A stretch of 37,816 nucleotides of DNA from Bacillus sp. AFS006103. Its GTDB lineage: Bacteria > Bacillota > Bacilli > Bacillales > Cytobacillaceae. Each line of letters starts with the position of its first letter. The stretch's first letter is position 1. A model generated the notes under the pieces. The model saw only the letters and a program-made list of their open reading frames with translations. It was not told the origin of the DNA and made no database searches. The DNA lies in contig NTXX01000042.1 in NCBI GenBank assembly GCA_002559145.1, positions 1 to 37,816 on the forward strand. Direction: 5' to 3'. The translations under genes were made by a program, and so were the position numbers. Below, piece by piece: positions 31,320-37,816 of the stretch.

Positions 31320-32447
31320 TTGCTATTACCTGAGTTAGCAGAAAAAATCGTTAAAGAAGTAAGAAAGTTAATCGGAGAAGATATTATTGTTGTTAACATT
31401 GACGGGTATATCATTGCAAGTACAGACATCAAAAGAGTCAGAACTTTTCATGAAGGAGCATTGGTCGCCGCTCAAAAAAAGCGAAAGCTAACTATTACTG
31501 ATGAAGATCAATTAAAATTAATGGGTGTGAAAGCAGGAATTAATTTACCAATCTTCTTTCAACATGATGTGATTGGAGTTATTGGAATCACCGGTGAACC
31601 AAATAAAGTCACTCCATTTGGAGAAGTAATCCGGAAAATGACCGAACTCCTTATTAGTGAAAATTATTATGCCGAGCAGTTTGATTGGCACACGCGAGCG
31701 GTAGAATCCTTCGTCATGGATTGGGTTCAAGCAAAAGAGTGGACAGACTCTTTTTTAAGTAATGCTAAGCTTTTATCTATCGATATTGAAGTTAAGAGAG
31801 TTGTGGTCCTTATTGAATTTTTAGAATTAACCTCCCCTCTCTCTAGAGATAGTTGGTCTTCCATCTTTAATCGGTTTCAGCAAAATACAAAAGAAGTGGT
31901 TGCCAGGTCAGGCAATGAAAGGATCGTTTTACTGATAAATTGCTCAAATGGTCGAAGTCGAGCTAGTATTGAAAAGCGCCTAAAGCAATTTTTTCAGTTC
32001 TTAACAACTAACTTTGGGATACAAGCGGCGGCTGGAGTTGGGCAGGCCTTCGAATCAAAAGAAATTAGCAATTCTTATCGCCAAGCAGAAAAATCATTGA
32101 AAATTGCCAAATTAAATAACACGATCACCTTTGATGAAGATCTAACCCTTGAAATGATTTCCGAAGACATCAACCCAAAAACAAAAGCTGATTTTGTAAT
32201 GAGAACACTTGGACCCCTTCTGAAGGAAAAAGAACTCCTTGAAACTTTAAAGGAATTATTTAAGCAAAACCATTCATTAAAAAATACGTCTAATCAATTA
32301 CATATACATATTAATACCCTTCATTACCGCTTAAAAAAAGTTGAGGAATTAACACAATTAAAATCAAATAATATTCATGATCTAGTGATCCTCTACCTAG
32401 GGATTCTATTTTTAGATGAACAAACAAAAATAATGAATTATAAGTGA
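31320..32447 (+). CDS. CdaR/YsfB-type sugar-diacid regulator, likely activator of glcDF
   Basis: A 375-residue transcription regulator. The N-terminal sugar-diacid recognition domain (about 1-130) has the typical LLPELAEKIVKEVRKLIGED start and the GVKAGINLPIFF motif. A middle GGDEF-like region follows. The C-terminal PucR-type helix-turn-helix has SNQLHIHINTLHYRLKKVEE. The TTG at 31320 is chosen because GGAGGTG ends 6 nt before it; a GTG at 31311 lies inside that site. B. subtilis YsfB of the same family is encoded beside the glcD/glcF homologues ysfC and ysfD, and glcD follows here, so control of glycolate oxidase is likely. A terminator separates it from glcD, so the genes are probably transcribed apart. 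Confidence 0.85.
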   Translation: MLLPELAEKIVKEVRKLIGEDIIVVNIDGYIIASTDIKRVRTFHEGALVAAQKKRKLTITDEDQLKLMGVKAGINLPIFFQHDVIGVIGITGEPNKVTPFGEVIRKMTELLISENYYAEQFDWHTRAVESFVMDWVQAKEWTDSFLSNAKLLSIDIEVKRVVVLIEFLELTSPLSRDSWSSIFNRFQQNTKEVVARSGNERIVLLINCSNGRSRASIEKRLKQFFQFLTTNFGIQAAAGVGQAFESKEISNSYRQAEKSLKIAKLNNTITFDEDLTLEMISEDINPKTKADFVMRTLGPLLKEKELLETLKELFKQNHSLKNTSNQLHIHINTLHYRLKKVEELTQLKSNNIHDLVILYLGILFLDEQTKIMNYK

Positions 32448-32470
32448 CTTTTTTTAGATGTTTATCCATA

Positions 32471-32493
32471 GCAGGCTGATGCCTGTTTTTTTT
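32471..32493 (+). terminator. Terminator of the CdaR-type gene
   Basis: GCAGGC-TGAT-GCCTGT (32471-32486) with one G-U pair, followed by a T run. Confidence 0.8.
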
Positions 32494-32536
32494 ATACTTT
32501 AATTAGGTAAAAAATTTAAAAACAGTGTGAAGAAAC

Positions 32537-32551
32537 TTGTAAGCGTAACCA
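32537..32551 (+). promoter_or_regulatory. cre site before glcD
   Basis: TTGTAAGCGTAACCA fits WTGNAANCGNWNNCW at every fixed position. It ends 18 nt before the chosen glcD start, so CcpA would block transcription or initiation there. Confidence 0.7.
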
Positions 32552-32569
32552 ATGAATGGGGGAAACAGA

Positions 32570-33982
32570 ATGCTTTCCAAAGTTGTGAAGGAAAAGTTAG
32601 TAGCTATTGTTTCGAAGGAAAATTTTGATGATGCCAAAACTGAAAGACTGGTTTATTCCTATGATTCAACACCAAATTTGCAATCCATGCCGGATGCCGT
32701 TGTCAGTCCAAGAAATACAAAGGAAGTCTCTGAAATTGTTAAAGTATGTAATCAATATAAAGTGCCCATTGTTCCACGAGGTTCGGGAACAAATTTATGT
32801 GGAGGAACATGCCCGACTGAAGGTGGAGTTGTCATTCTTTTCAAATATATGAACAAAATCCTTGATCTTGATGAGGAAAATTTAACCATTACTGTCCAGC
32901 CAGGGGTCATTTTAGTTGACGTGGCGAATGCCGCCTCAGCAAAAGGACTTTTCTATCCACCTGATCCAGGTTCAATGAAAATTGCCACAATTGGTGGAAC
33001 TATTAATGAAAACGCCGGCGGATTGCGTGGACTTAAATATGGTGTCACCCGGGACTATGTAATCGGTCTTGAGGTTGTCATGCCAAATGGTGATATCATC
33101 AAAACAGGAGGGAAACTGGCAAAAGATGTGGCTGGTTATGACCTCACACGTTTAATGGTTGGCTCAGAAGGGACACTTGGTATTATCACTGAAGCTATCT
33201 TAAAACTAATTCCTATGCCAGAAACAAAAAAGACGATGCTTGCCTTATATCAGGACCTGGAGGCCGCGGCCAAAACCGTTTCCAAGATTATTGCTAATAA
33301 AATTATTCCTATCACCCTCGAATTTCTTGACCAGCCTACGATTAGGGTAGTTGAAGACTATTCAAAAATCGGCCTACCTACGGACGCAAAGGCTGTCCTA
33401 TTAATTGAACAAGATGGCTCACCTGAAGTAGTCGACCGTGATATAGAAAAAATCATCGAGGTTTGTAAGGAAGAAGGTGCGGTCTCCGTCCAAGTTGCCT
33501 CTACTGATGAAGAAGCACTTGCCTTAGCGGCTGCAAGACGAACCGCTCTTTCAGCTCTGGCACGGCTTAAGCCAACCACTGTACTTGAAGATGCTACTGT
33601 CCCGAGATCTGAACTAGCGAAAATGGTAAGAGCCATCAATGAAATAGCTGATAAATACAAATTGCAAATCTGTACCTTTGGCCATGCTGGTGACGGAAAT
33701 CTCCATCCAACCTGCCCAACTGATTCAAGAAATCATGAGGAAATGGAACGTGTGGAGATGGCATTTGCTGAAATCTTTGAAAAAGCAGTCGAGTTAGGTG
33801 GAACTATTACTGGTGAGCACGGTGTCGGTGTGATGAAAGCCCCCTACCTAGAATTAAAGCTTGGCAAAGAAGGCATTGCTGTAATGAAGGCAATCAAACA
33901 GGCATTGGATCCTAATAATATTATGAACCCTGGTAAAGTCTTTGCAAAAGAGGACAGGAAGCGCGTGGTGGTTACAAAATGA
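32570..33982 (+). CDS. glcD: Glycolate/D-lactate oxidase FAD subunit GlcD
   Basis: A 470-residue FAD-linked oxidase of the VAO type. The N-terminal FAD-binding part has PRGSGTNLCGGTCPTEGG, the DPGSMKIATIGGTINENAGG motif and YGVTRDYVIGLE. The C-terminal cap has FGHAGDGNLHPT and TGEHGVG, which hold substrate and flavin. It oxidises glycolate (or D-lactate) to glyoxylate (or pyruvate) with GlcF. The ATG at 32570 is preferred to the one at 32552 because the G5 run at 32558-32562 is well placed and the first ATG lies next to the cre site. GlcE, the third subunit of E. coli, is absent; B. subtilis ysfCD also lacks it. Confidence 0.93.
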   Translation: MLSKVVKEKLVAIVSKENFDDAKTERLVYSYDSTPNLQSMPDAVVSPRNTKEVSEIVKVCNQYKVPIVPRGSGTNLCGGTCPTEGGVVILFKYMNKILDLDEENLTITVQPGVILVDVANAASAKGLFYPPDPGSMKIATIGGTINENAGGLRGLKYGVTRDYVIGLEVVMPNGDIIKTGGKLAKDVAGYDLTRLMVGSEGTLGIITEAILKLIPMPETKKTMLALYQDLEAAAKTVSKIIANKIIPITLEFLDQPTIRVVEDYSKIGLPTDAKAVLLIEQDGSPEVVDRDIEKIIEVCKEEGAVSVQVASTDEEALALAAARRTALSALARLKPTTVLEDATVPRSELAKMVRAINEIADKYKLQICTFGHAGDGNLHPTCPTDSRNHEEMERVEMAFAEIFEKAVELGGTITGEHGVGVMKAPYLELKLGKEGIAVMKAIKQALDPNNIMNPGKVFAKEDRKRVVVTK

Positions 33983-35304
33983 CAACAGTGAAAGAGAAGG
34001 AAATCATCCAAGAACAGTTTAAAGAGAGAATGAATGAAGATGACCTATTAAATTGCATGCGTTGTGGATTTTGTTTACCTGCATGCCCAACCTATATTGA
34101 ATCAGGCTACAAAGAATCTCACTCACCTCGAGGAAGAATCGCCTTAATGAAGGGAGTTGTTGATGGACTAATTGAACCAGATGAAGATTTTGAGCGATCG
34201 CTTAACTTATGTCTAGGCTGCGTGGCATGTGAAACAGTTTGCCCATCTGGAGTAAAGTATGGCCACATGCTTGAAGAAGCACGTGATATTGTCAGTCAAA
34301 ATAAGAAATACTCATTGCCGACTCGTATTGTGCGAAAAACTGTATTTGAGGGATTGTTTCCACATCCAAATCGAATGAAAAATGTTACAGGGCTTATTGG
34401 ATTTTACCAACGGTCAGGATTACAATCTATTGCACGAAAAATCGGATTTTTAGGTATTTTGCCTGAGCATTTAGCATTAATGGAAAAAGTCCTGCCAGAA
34501 GTAGCAACTATGAAGGAAATGAAAAATAGGCCAGTACATGTAGAGCCTATTGGAAAACAAACACATCGTGTTGCTTTTTTTAGCGGCTGCTTAATGGATT
34601 CAATGTTTATGAAAACAAATGATGCAACCATTAAGTTACTTCAACTGGCTGGTTGTGAAATTGTCATTCCAGAGGACCAAACATGCTGTGGTGCCCTGCA
34701 TGGTCATTATGGTGAAAAAGGAGGTTCTAAGGATCTGGCAAAGAGAAACATCCAGGCCTTTGAAGACTTAAATGTTGATTTTATTATTACAAATGCAGGC
34801 GGATGTGGCGCCTTTTTACTTGGTTATGATCACATTCTAAAGGATGATCCTGTTTGGAGTGAACGAGCAAAGAAATTTACAGAAAAAATTCAAGATGTCT
34901 CAGAAATTTTAGTTTCTGTTAATTTCCATAAGAGGGTAAAGCTTGAGCTTTCTTCACAGATCATTACTTATCAGGATTCATGCCACTTACGTAATGTGAT
35001 GAAAACAGCTTCTGCCCCTAGACTATTGCTTCAGTCTATTAAGGGAGCAGAGTATGTGGAAATGAAAGATGCCGACCGCTGTTGTGGTTCAGCAGGGATA
35101 TATAATATAATCGAGTCAGAAATGTCGATGAAAATGCTTGATTACAAAATGGTGCAAGCAAAAGACACACAAGCAGCAACTATTGTCACAGCTAATCCCG
35201 GCTGCTTATTGCAAATGAAGGTTGGGATAGAAAAAGAAGGACTCTCAAAGAAAATGAGAGGCATTCACATTGTTGACCTGTTATTAGAAGCTGTGAAAAA
35301 GTAA
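33979..35304 (+). CDS. glcF: Glycolate oxidase iron-sulfur subunit GlcF
   Basis: A 441-residue partner of GlcD. The N-terminal two [4Fe-4S] clusters are bound by CMRCGFCLPACP and CLGCVACETVCP. Two C-terminal CCG domains (CCGALHGHYG and CCGSAGIYN) are of the same kind as LutA. It carries electrons from GlcD flavin toward the respiratory chain, probably at the inner membrane face, although no membrane helix is visible. The ATG overlaps the glcD stop codon by 4 nt (ATGA), so the two are coupled. It shares the CCG domain type with lutA, showing two related oxidase systems within 10 kb. Confidence 0.93.
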   Translation: MTTVKEKEIIQEQFKERMNEDDLLNCMRCGFCLPACPTYIESGYKESHSPRGRIALMKGVVDGLIEPDEDFERSLNLCLGCVACETVCPSGVKYGHMLEEARDIVSQNKKYSLPTRIVRKTVFEGLFPHPNRMKNVTGLIGFYQRSGLQSIARKIGFLGILPEHLALMEKVLPEVATMKEMKNRPVHVEPIGKQTHRVAFFSGCLMDSMFMKTNDATIKLLQLAGCEIVIPEDQTCCGALHGHYGEKGGSKDLAKRNIQAFEDLNVDFIITNAGGCGAFLLGYDHILKDDPVWSERAKKFTEKIQDVSEILVSVNFHKRVKLELSSQIITYQDSCHLRNVMKTASAPRLLLQSIKGAEYVEMKDADRCCGSAGIYNIIESEMSMKMLDYKMVQAKDTQAATIVTANPGCLLQMKVGIEKEGLSKKMRGIHIVDLLLEAVKK

Positions 35305-35312
35305 GGAAAAAG

Positions 35313-35333
35313 GAGCCGAAGGGCTCTTTTTTT
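35313..35333 (+). terminator. Terminator of glcDF
   Basis: GAGCC-GAAG-GGCTC (35313-35326) with a GNRA-like loop, followed by seven or more T. Confidence 0.85.
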
Positions 35334-35401
35334 ATTATGTATGAAATAATTAATATCCAATACCGAAAAACATTACCACTTATAAATCACTAAAATAAAT
35401 T

Positions 35402-35434
35402 CATAATACTTATACAGGGAACAAATTCTCTGTA
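35402..35434 (+). promoter_or_regulatory. Possible forespore (SigG) -10 element and leader hairpin of the SASP gene
   Basis: CATAATA (35402-35408) fits the SigG -10 consensus CATWMTA, but a clear -35 at the right distance is lacking. ACAGGGAA and TTCTCTGT (about 35413-35433) would fold into a small hairpin between it and the ribosome binding site. Both are weak calls. Confidence 0.3.
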
Positions 35435-35457
35435 CCTAAAATAAGGAGTTGAATAAA

Positions 35458-35661
35458 ATGGCCAATAGCAGTAACAAGTTGTTAGTGCCTGGAATTGAAC
35501 AATATTTGGATCAGGTAAAATACGAAATCGCCCAAGAATTCGGCGTTAATTTAGGGTCTGATACAGTTTCAAGAGCAAACGGATCTGTAGGCGGCGAAAT
35601 TACAAAACGCCTTGTACAACAAGCACAAGCACAACTTTCTGGACAATCCTCACAAAAATAA
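35458..35661 (+). CDS. Alpha/beta-type small acid-soluble spore protein
   Basis: A 67-residue DNA-binding spore protein. SASPs coat spore DNA and protect it from UV and heat, and are cut by the Gpr protease at germination. The Gpr site lies in KYEIAQEFGV, and the C-terminal GGEITKRLVQQAQ helix is standard for the family. The ATG at 35458 (MANSSNK) is the family start; AAGGAG lies 11 nt upstream, whereas an earlier TTG overlaps that site. In B. subtilis sspD sits after rsgI; here the gene also lies next to rsgI, convergent to it, so it is probably the counterpart of sspD. Confidence 0.93.
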   Translation: MANSSNKLLVPGIEQYLDQVKYEIAQEFGVNLGSDTVSRANGSVGGEITKRLVQQAQAQLSGQSSQK

Positions 35662-35678
35662 CTAAATAAAAATGGAGA

Positions 35679-35710
35679 AAAGTCCGGATTAAATCCGGAC
35701 TTTATTTATT
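35679..35710. terminator. Shared terminator of the SASP gene and rsgI
   Basis: AAAGTCCGGAT (35679-35689) and ATCCGGACTTT (35693-35703) form a perfect 11-bp stem with a 3-nt loop and A/T-rich ends on both sides. Confidence 0.9.
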
Positions 35711-35718
35711 CTTTTTGA

Positions 35719-36915
35719 TTAATTATATTTTCTATGAGGTTTTTGGGGACTATACTCCATATTTTTGTCTCTTACATTAACCTTATCTTTTTGCTTGTCT
35801 TTTTGCTTGTCATTTTGCTTATCTTTTTGCTTGTCATTTTGCTTATCTTTTTGCTTATTTCTTTGCTTGTCTTTAGTTTTAGGGCCCCCGACTTTTTTGC
35901 TGTTCTCCTTTAGATTGACTTTCTCTTTATGATTTTCGTTTCTTGTGGTTTTTTTATTCTCAGAAGGTTTTTCCCTTTGATTATTTTGTTTTTGGTGCTG
36001 TGGTAGTTTCTTTTTAAGTTCAGCCGCTTCAACCTTTTTTGGTTGTCCTTGTGACTTTAATTTTCCATTCAACCTAATTTTTTCGGTTATCCTTTTATTT
36101 TCAGAAATCCCTTTGTTTTGAATGGCTTTATGGTCTGATTGCTTTTTGAATTGCCCCGGAGGAATTTTGCCTGCTGGATTCTTTAGTACGGCACTTTGCT
36201 CCGTTTTTTCCTCTACAGCTTTAGTCTTCGCCTTTTTAATTAAATTTCCCTGAATTTTATTTTCCTGGTATTTTCCAGTCGTTATTCCAAGTTTATGAGC
36301 TTTATTCATTTCACTTTCAGATGCTTTTAACACTGTAAGCTCTAGCTTTTCTTTATTTACTGACGCTTTAATTTCCTCAATGTTCTCTAGAAGCTTTTTT
36401 TCAATCCTATCTTCAGATTCTTTCGTCCGTACTGTGGAAATAATAACGTGTTCCTGTGTCTTAAAGAAGCCTTCTTCTTTCATTTCAGCTAAAATAGATT
36501 GAGCTACTTTTGAAACATCCTTATTCCTCCATTTATTCAATTGAGAAATAATTTGTTTTCCTTCCTTGTTATAACCAGTTATCTCTACAACCTGCATTTT
36601 CTTATTTATACCTAGCTCAATGCTTGGATTTACATCAATAGACATATATGCATATGCCTTATTATTTTGATACATTGGAAAAAACGAACCAAGGAAGATC
36701 AATAATGCAGCCATTAAAGCCCAAACTGGTTTTAATTTAAGAATATTTATTACTGTATTATATTTATTAGTTTTAACACTTTCCATTGGAAAAAAGTGTA
36801 TCTCTTCACCAATTAGATATGGCTGATTTTGTCTCCTTGCATGCAAAAATTCACCTTCAGGGGTTAAAAGCGTAAGGCATGCATCATCTATTTCCATAAC
36901 AATTCCCTTTTTCAT
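35719..36915 (-). CDS. rsgI: Anti-sigma-I factor RsgI with Lys-rich repeat tail
   Basis: A 398-residue, single-pass membrane anti-sigma factor for SigI. The N-terminal cytosolic RsgI domain (about 1-60) binds SigI. One membrane helix lies at about residues 63-81. The external domain begins with SIDVNPSIELGINK; cutting at a conserved Asn-Pro in this motif is known for related clostridial RsgI proteins. A long, lysine-, glutamine- and asparagine-rich tail follows (about 230-390), with KDKQ/NDKQ repeats. The tail probably reaches into the cell wall and may sense wall state. Its ATG overlaps the sigI stop codon by 4 nt. Clostridial RsgI tails instead carry sugar-binding modules; none is seen here. 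Confidence 0.92.
   Translation of the reverse strand: MKKGIVMEIDDACLTLLTPEGEFLHARRQNQPYLIGEEIHFFPMESVKTNKYNTVINILKLKPVWALMAALLIFLGSFFPMYQNNKAYAYMSIDVNPSIELGINKKMQVVEITGYNKEGKQIISQLNKWRNKDVSKVAQSILAEMKEEGFFKTQEHVIISTVRTKESEDRIEKKLLENIEEIKASVNKEKLELTVLKASESEMNKAHKLGITTGKYQENKIQGNLIKKAKTKAVEEKTEQSAVLKNPAGKIPPGQFKKQSDHKAIQNKGISENKRITEKIRLNGKLKSQGQPKKVEAAELKKKLPQHQKQNNQREKPSENKKTTRNENHKEKVNLKENSKKVGGPKTKDKQRNKQKDKQNDKQKDKQNDKQKDKQKDKVNVRDKNMEYSPQKPHRKYN
35785..35868. repeat. Seven 12-bp tandem repeats in rsgI
   Basis: Units of the type ATCTTTTTGCTT and GTCATTTTGCTT follow each other seven times without gaps. They encode alternating Lys-Gln-Lys-Asp and Lys-Gln-Asn-Asp blocks in the RsgI tail. Twelve-base units change length without breaking the frame. 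Confidence 0.9.
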
Positions 36916-37658
36916 GTTTCAAGCACCCCCTTTATATAATCTTTCATGTAGACATAATCACTAGCTAAAATAAGTGCAATTGCAATAATGTATTTTCTGT
37001 TTCGTTCAATTGTCTTTCTGCTGACATCTACCATGGTTTCTAATTGCTTAATTGGAAGACGTTTGTTAGTAAATAACATTTCTTTCAGCTCCTGATTATC
37101 CACTAACATTTTAGCTGTTAAAATTGCACTTTTTCGGGCATCGAAGTGCTTTGGTGAATTCTCAACCAAGTCACTAAAATTTAAATCAAAGGAAGTTAAT
37201 AGTTTTTGAAAGTGAAGAATCTCATCTTTTCTCAATTGCTCATCATTTTTTTTATTGTACTCATCTAATGAGAGCTCATTAACGATGATTGATCCTGCTG
37301 ATTCTTCGTCGTTCTTTTCATCAGTTAAGTCAAAACTTAAATGTTGATTTTTGGACTGTTTACGAATATAGTCAATAACTCTTCGTTTGATTATGACTTC
37401 GGAAAAACTCAATAGAGAGCTGCCGCGCTCCGTTGAATATTTCTCTATCGCCTCGTTAAATGCGATGAGACCAATGCTAAATTCATCATCGGATTCATAA
37501 ATATATCGTCTACATACAGAAGACACTGTTTTTGCAATAAATGGCTTATATGCACGGATTATTTCATCCAGTAGATATTGATCACCTTGTTGAATTAAGA
37601 GTACGGTTTCTTCCAAAGTTCGCTTTTTCTTTTTGGCCATAAACAATAAACTTAGCAT
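36912..37658 (-). CDS. sigI: RNA polymerase sigma factor SigI
   Basis: SigI is a sigma70-like factor of Bacillota for heat and cell-wall stress. The 248-residue product has the region-2 segment LDEIIRAYKPFIAKT through DDEFSIGLIAFNEAIEKY, a region-4-like helix-turn-helix near IKQLETMVDVSRKTIERNRKY, and otherwise the SigI layout, close to the B. subtilis length. The ATG at 37658 is chosen because GAGGTGA lies just before it; the longer frame from 37712 has no such site. A TATAAT (37685-37680, minus strand) lies 22 nt upstream of the ATG. An ACCCCC element, the kind used by SigI as -35, lies at 37775-37770. RsgI overlaps and holds it at the membrane. Confidence 0.92.
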   Translation of the reverse strand: MLSLLFMAKKKKRTLEETVLLIQQGDQYLLDEIIRAYKPFIAKTVSSVCRRYIYESDDEFSIGLIAFNEAIEKYSTERGSSLLSFSEVIIKRRVIDYIRKQSKNQHLSFDLTDEKNDEESAGSIIVNELSLDEYNKKNDEQLRKDEILHFQKLLTSFDLNFSDLVENSPKHFDARKSAILTAKMLVDNQELKEMLFTNKRLPIKQLETMVDVSRKTIERNRKYIIAIALILASDYVYMKDYIKGVLET

Positions 37659-37816
37659 TCGCTCACCTCTATTCGACCAATTATAACATACGAGTGTCGT
37701 AATTGAGTCCATGAGTTTTGGCGAATGCTTTTTTCTCTACATAGTTACGTTTCTTCTTAATCAGTTTGTGGGGGTTCTTATAAAAAATTTTTTCCCAATA
37801 TAAAAGCTTCAAATCA
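37659..37816. other. Upstream region of sigI, window edge
   Basis: No gene is supported. It holds the likely sigI promoter area: a TATAAT on the minus strand at 37685-37680 and an ACCCCC element at 37775-37770 without a clear CGAA partner at a fitting distance. The rest is cut off by the window end. Confidence 0.4.

Noticed and set aside
37770..37775. SigI self-promoter (ACCCCC -35)
   Set aside because: A CGAA -10 partner at a suitable distance is not seen; only mentioned in the sigI entry.

Overview
The window comes from a low-GC, endospore-forming Bacillota of the family Bacillaceae, close to Bacillus or Neobacillus. The evidence is AGGAGG-type ribosome binding sites, CtsR, CcpA and Fnr-type operator motifs that fit Bacillus consensus sequences, an alpha/beta spore protein, a Spo0E-type phosphatase, SigI-RsgI, and dispersed GC-rich repeats known from Bacillus genomes. 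The species cannot be named from the sequence. No rRNA, tRNA, CRISPR array, intact insertion sequence or prophage was seen.

Layout. (1) 1-5385: the general phosphotransferase genes ptsH-ptsI, two small unknown genes, ykvS, a CPBP (CAAX) membrane protease and ykvI. (2) 5386-12625: clpE under CtsR boxes, an M3 oligopeptidase, an mhqR-like MarR repressor divergent from an Fsr-type efflux pump, and a hemerythrin gene divergent from an unknown 115-residue gene. (3) 12626-17404: a fixABCX operon (electron-bifurcating flavoprotein system) and a ZIP metal transporter. (4) 17405-22373: a spo0E-like gene, mtnU, a patch of repeats, and a two-gene 2-oxoacid:ferredoxin oxidoreductase. (5) 22374-28529: lutABC, lutR and lutP for L-lactate use. 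(6) 28530-31208: a B12-dependent radical SAM protein and three small, possibly spore-related genes. (7) 31209-35304: a CdaR-type regulator and glycolate oxidase glcD-glcF. (8) 35305-37816: an alpha/beta SASP gene and sigI-rsgI.

The order sigI, rsgI, SASP, mtnU, spo0E, mhqR, clpE, ykvI, ykvS, ptsHI follows the order I recall for one stretch of the B. subtilis chromosome. The fix, por, lut and glc modules and the hemerythrin gene sit between these backbone genes. The window therefore reads as a conserved backbone into which redox and organic-acid modules have been placed.

The most interesting theme is regulatory. Fnr-like 16-bp sites (TGTGA-N6-TCACA type) lie 28.5 to 30.5 bp from the nearest edge of a good -10 box upstream of the hemerythrin gene, the unknown 115-residue gene, the por operon and, more weakly, the fix operon. 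This is the classical class II activator position of about -41.5. CcpA (cre) sites lie upstream of fix, lutP and glcD, and identical LutR-type palindromes precede lutA and lutP. Together these suggest an oxygen- and carbon-controlled module that handles ferredoxin, pyruvate, lactate and glycolate. No nitrogenase gene is present in the window.
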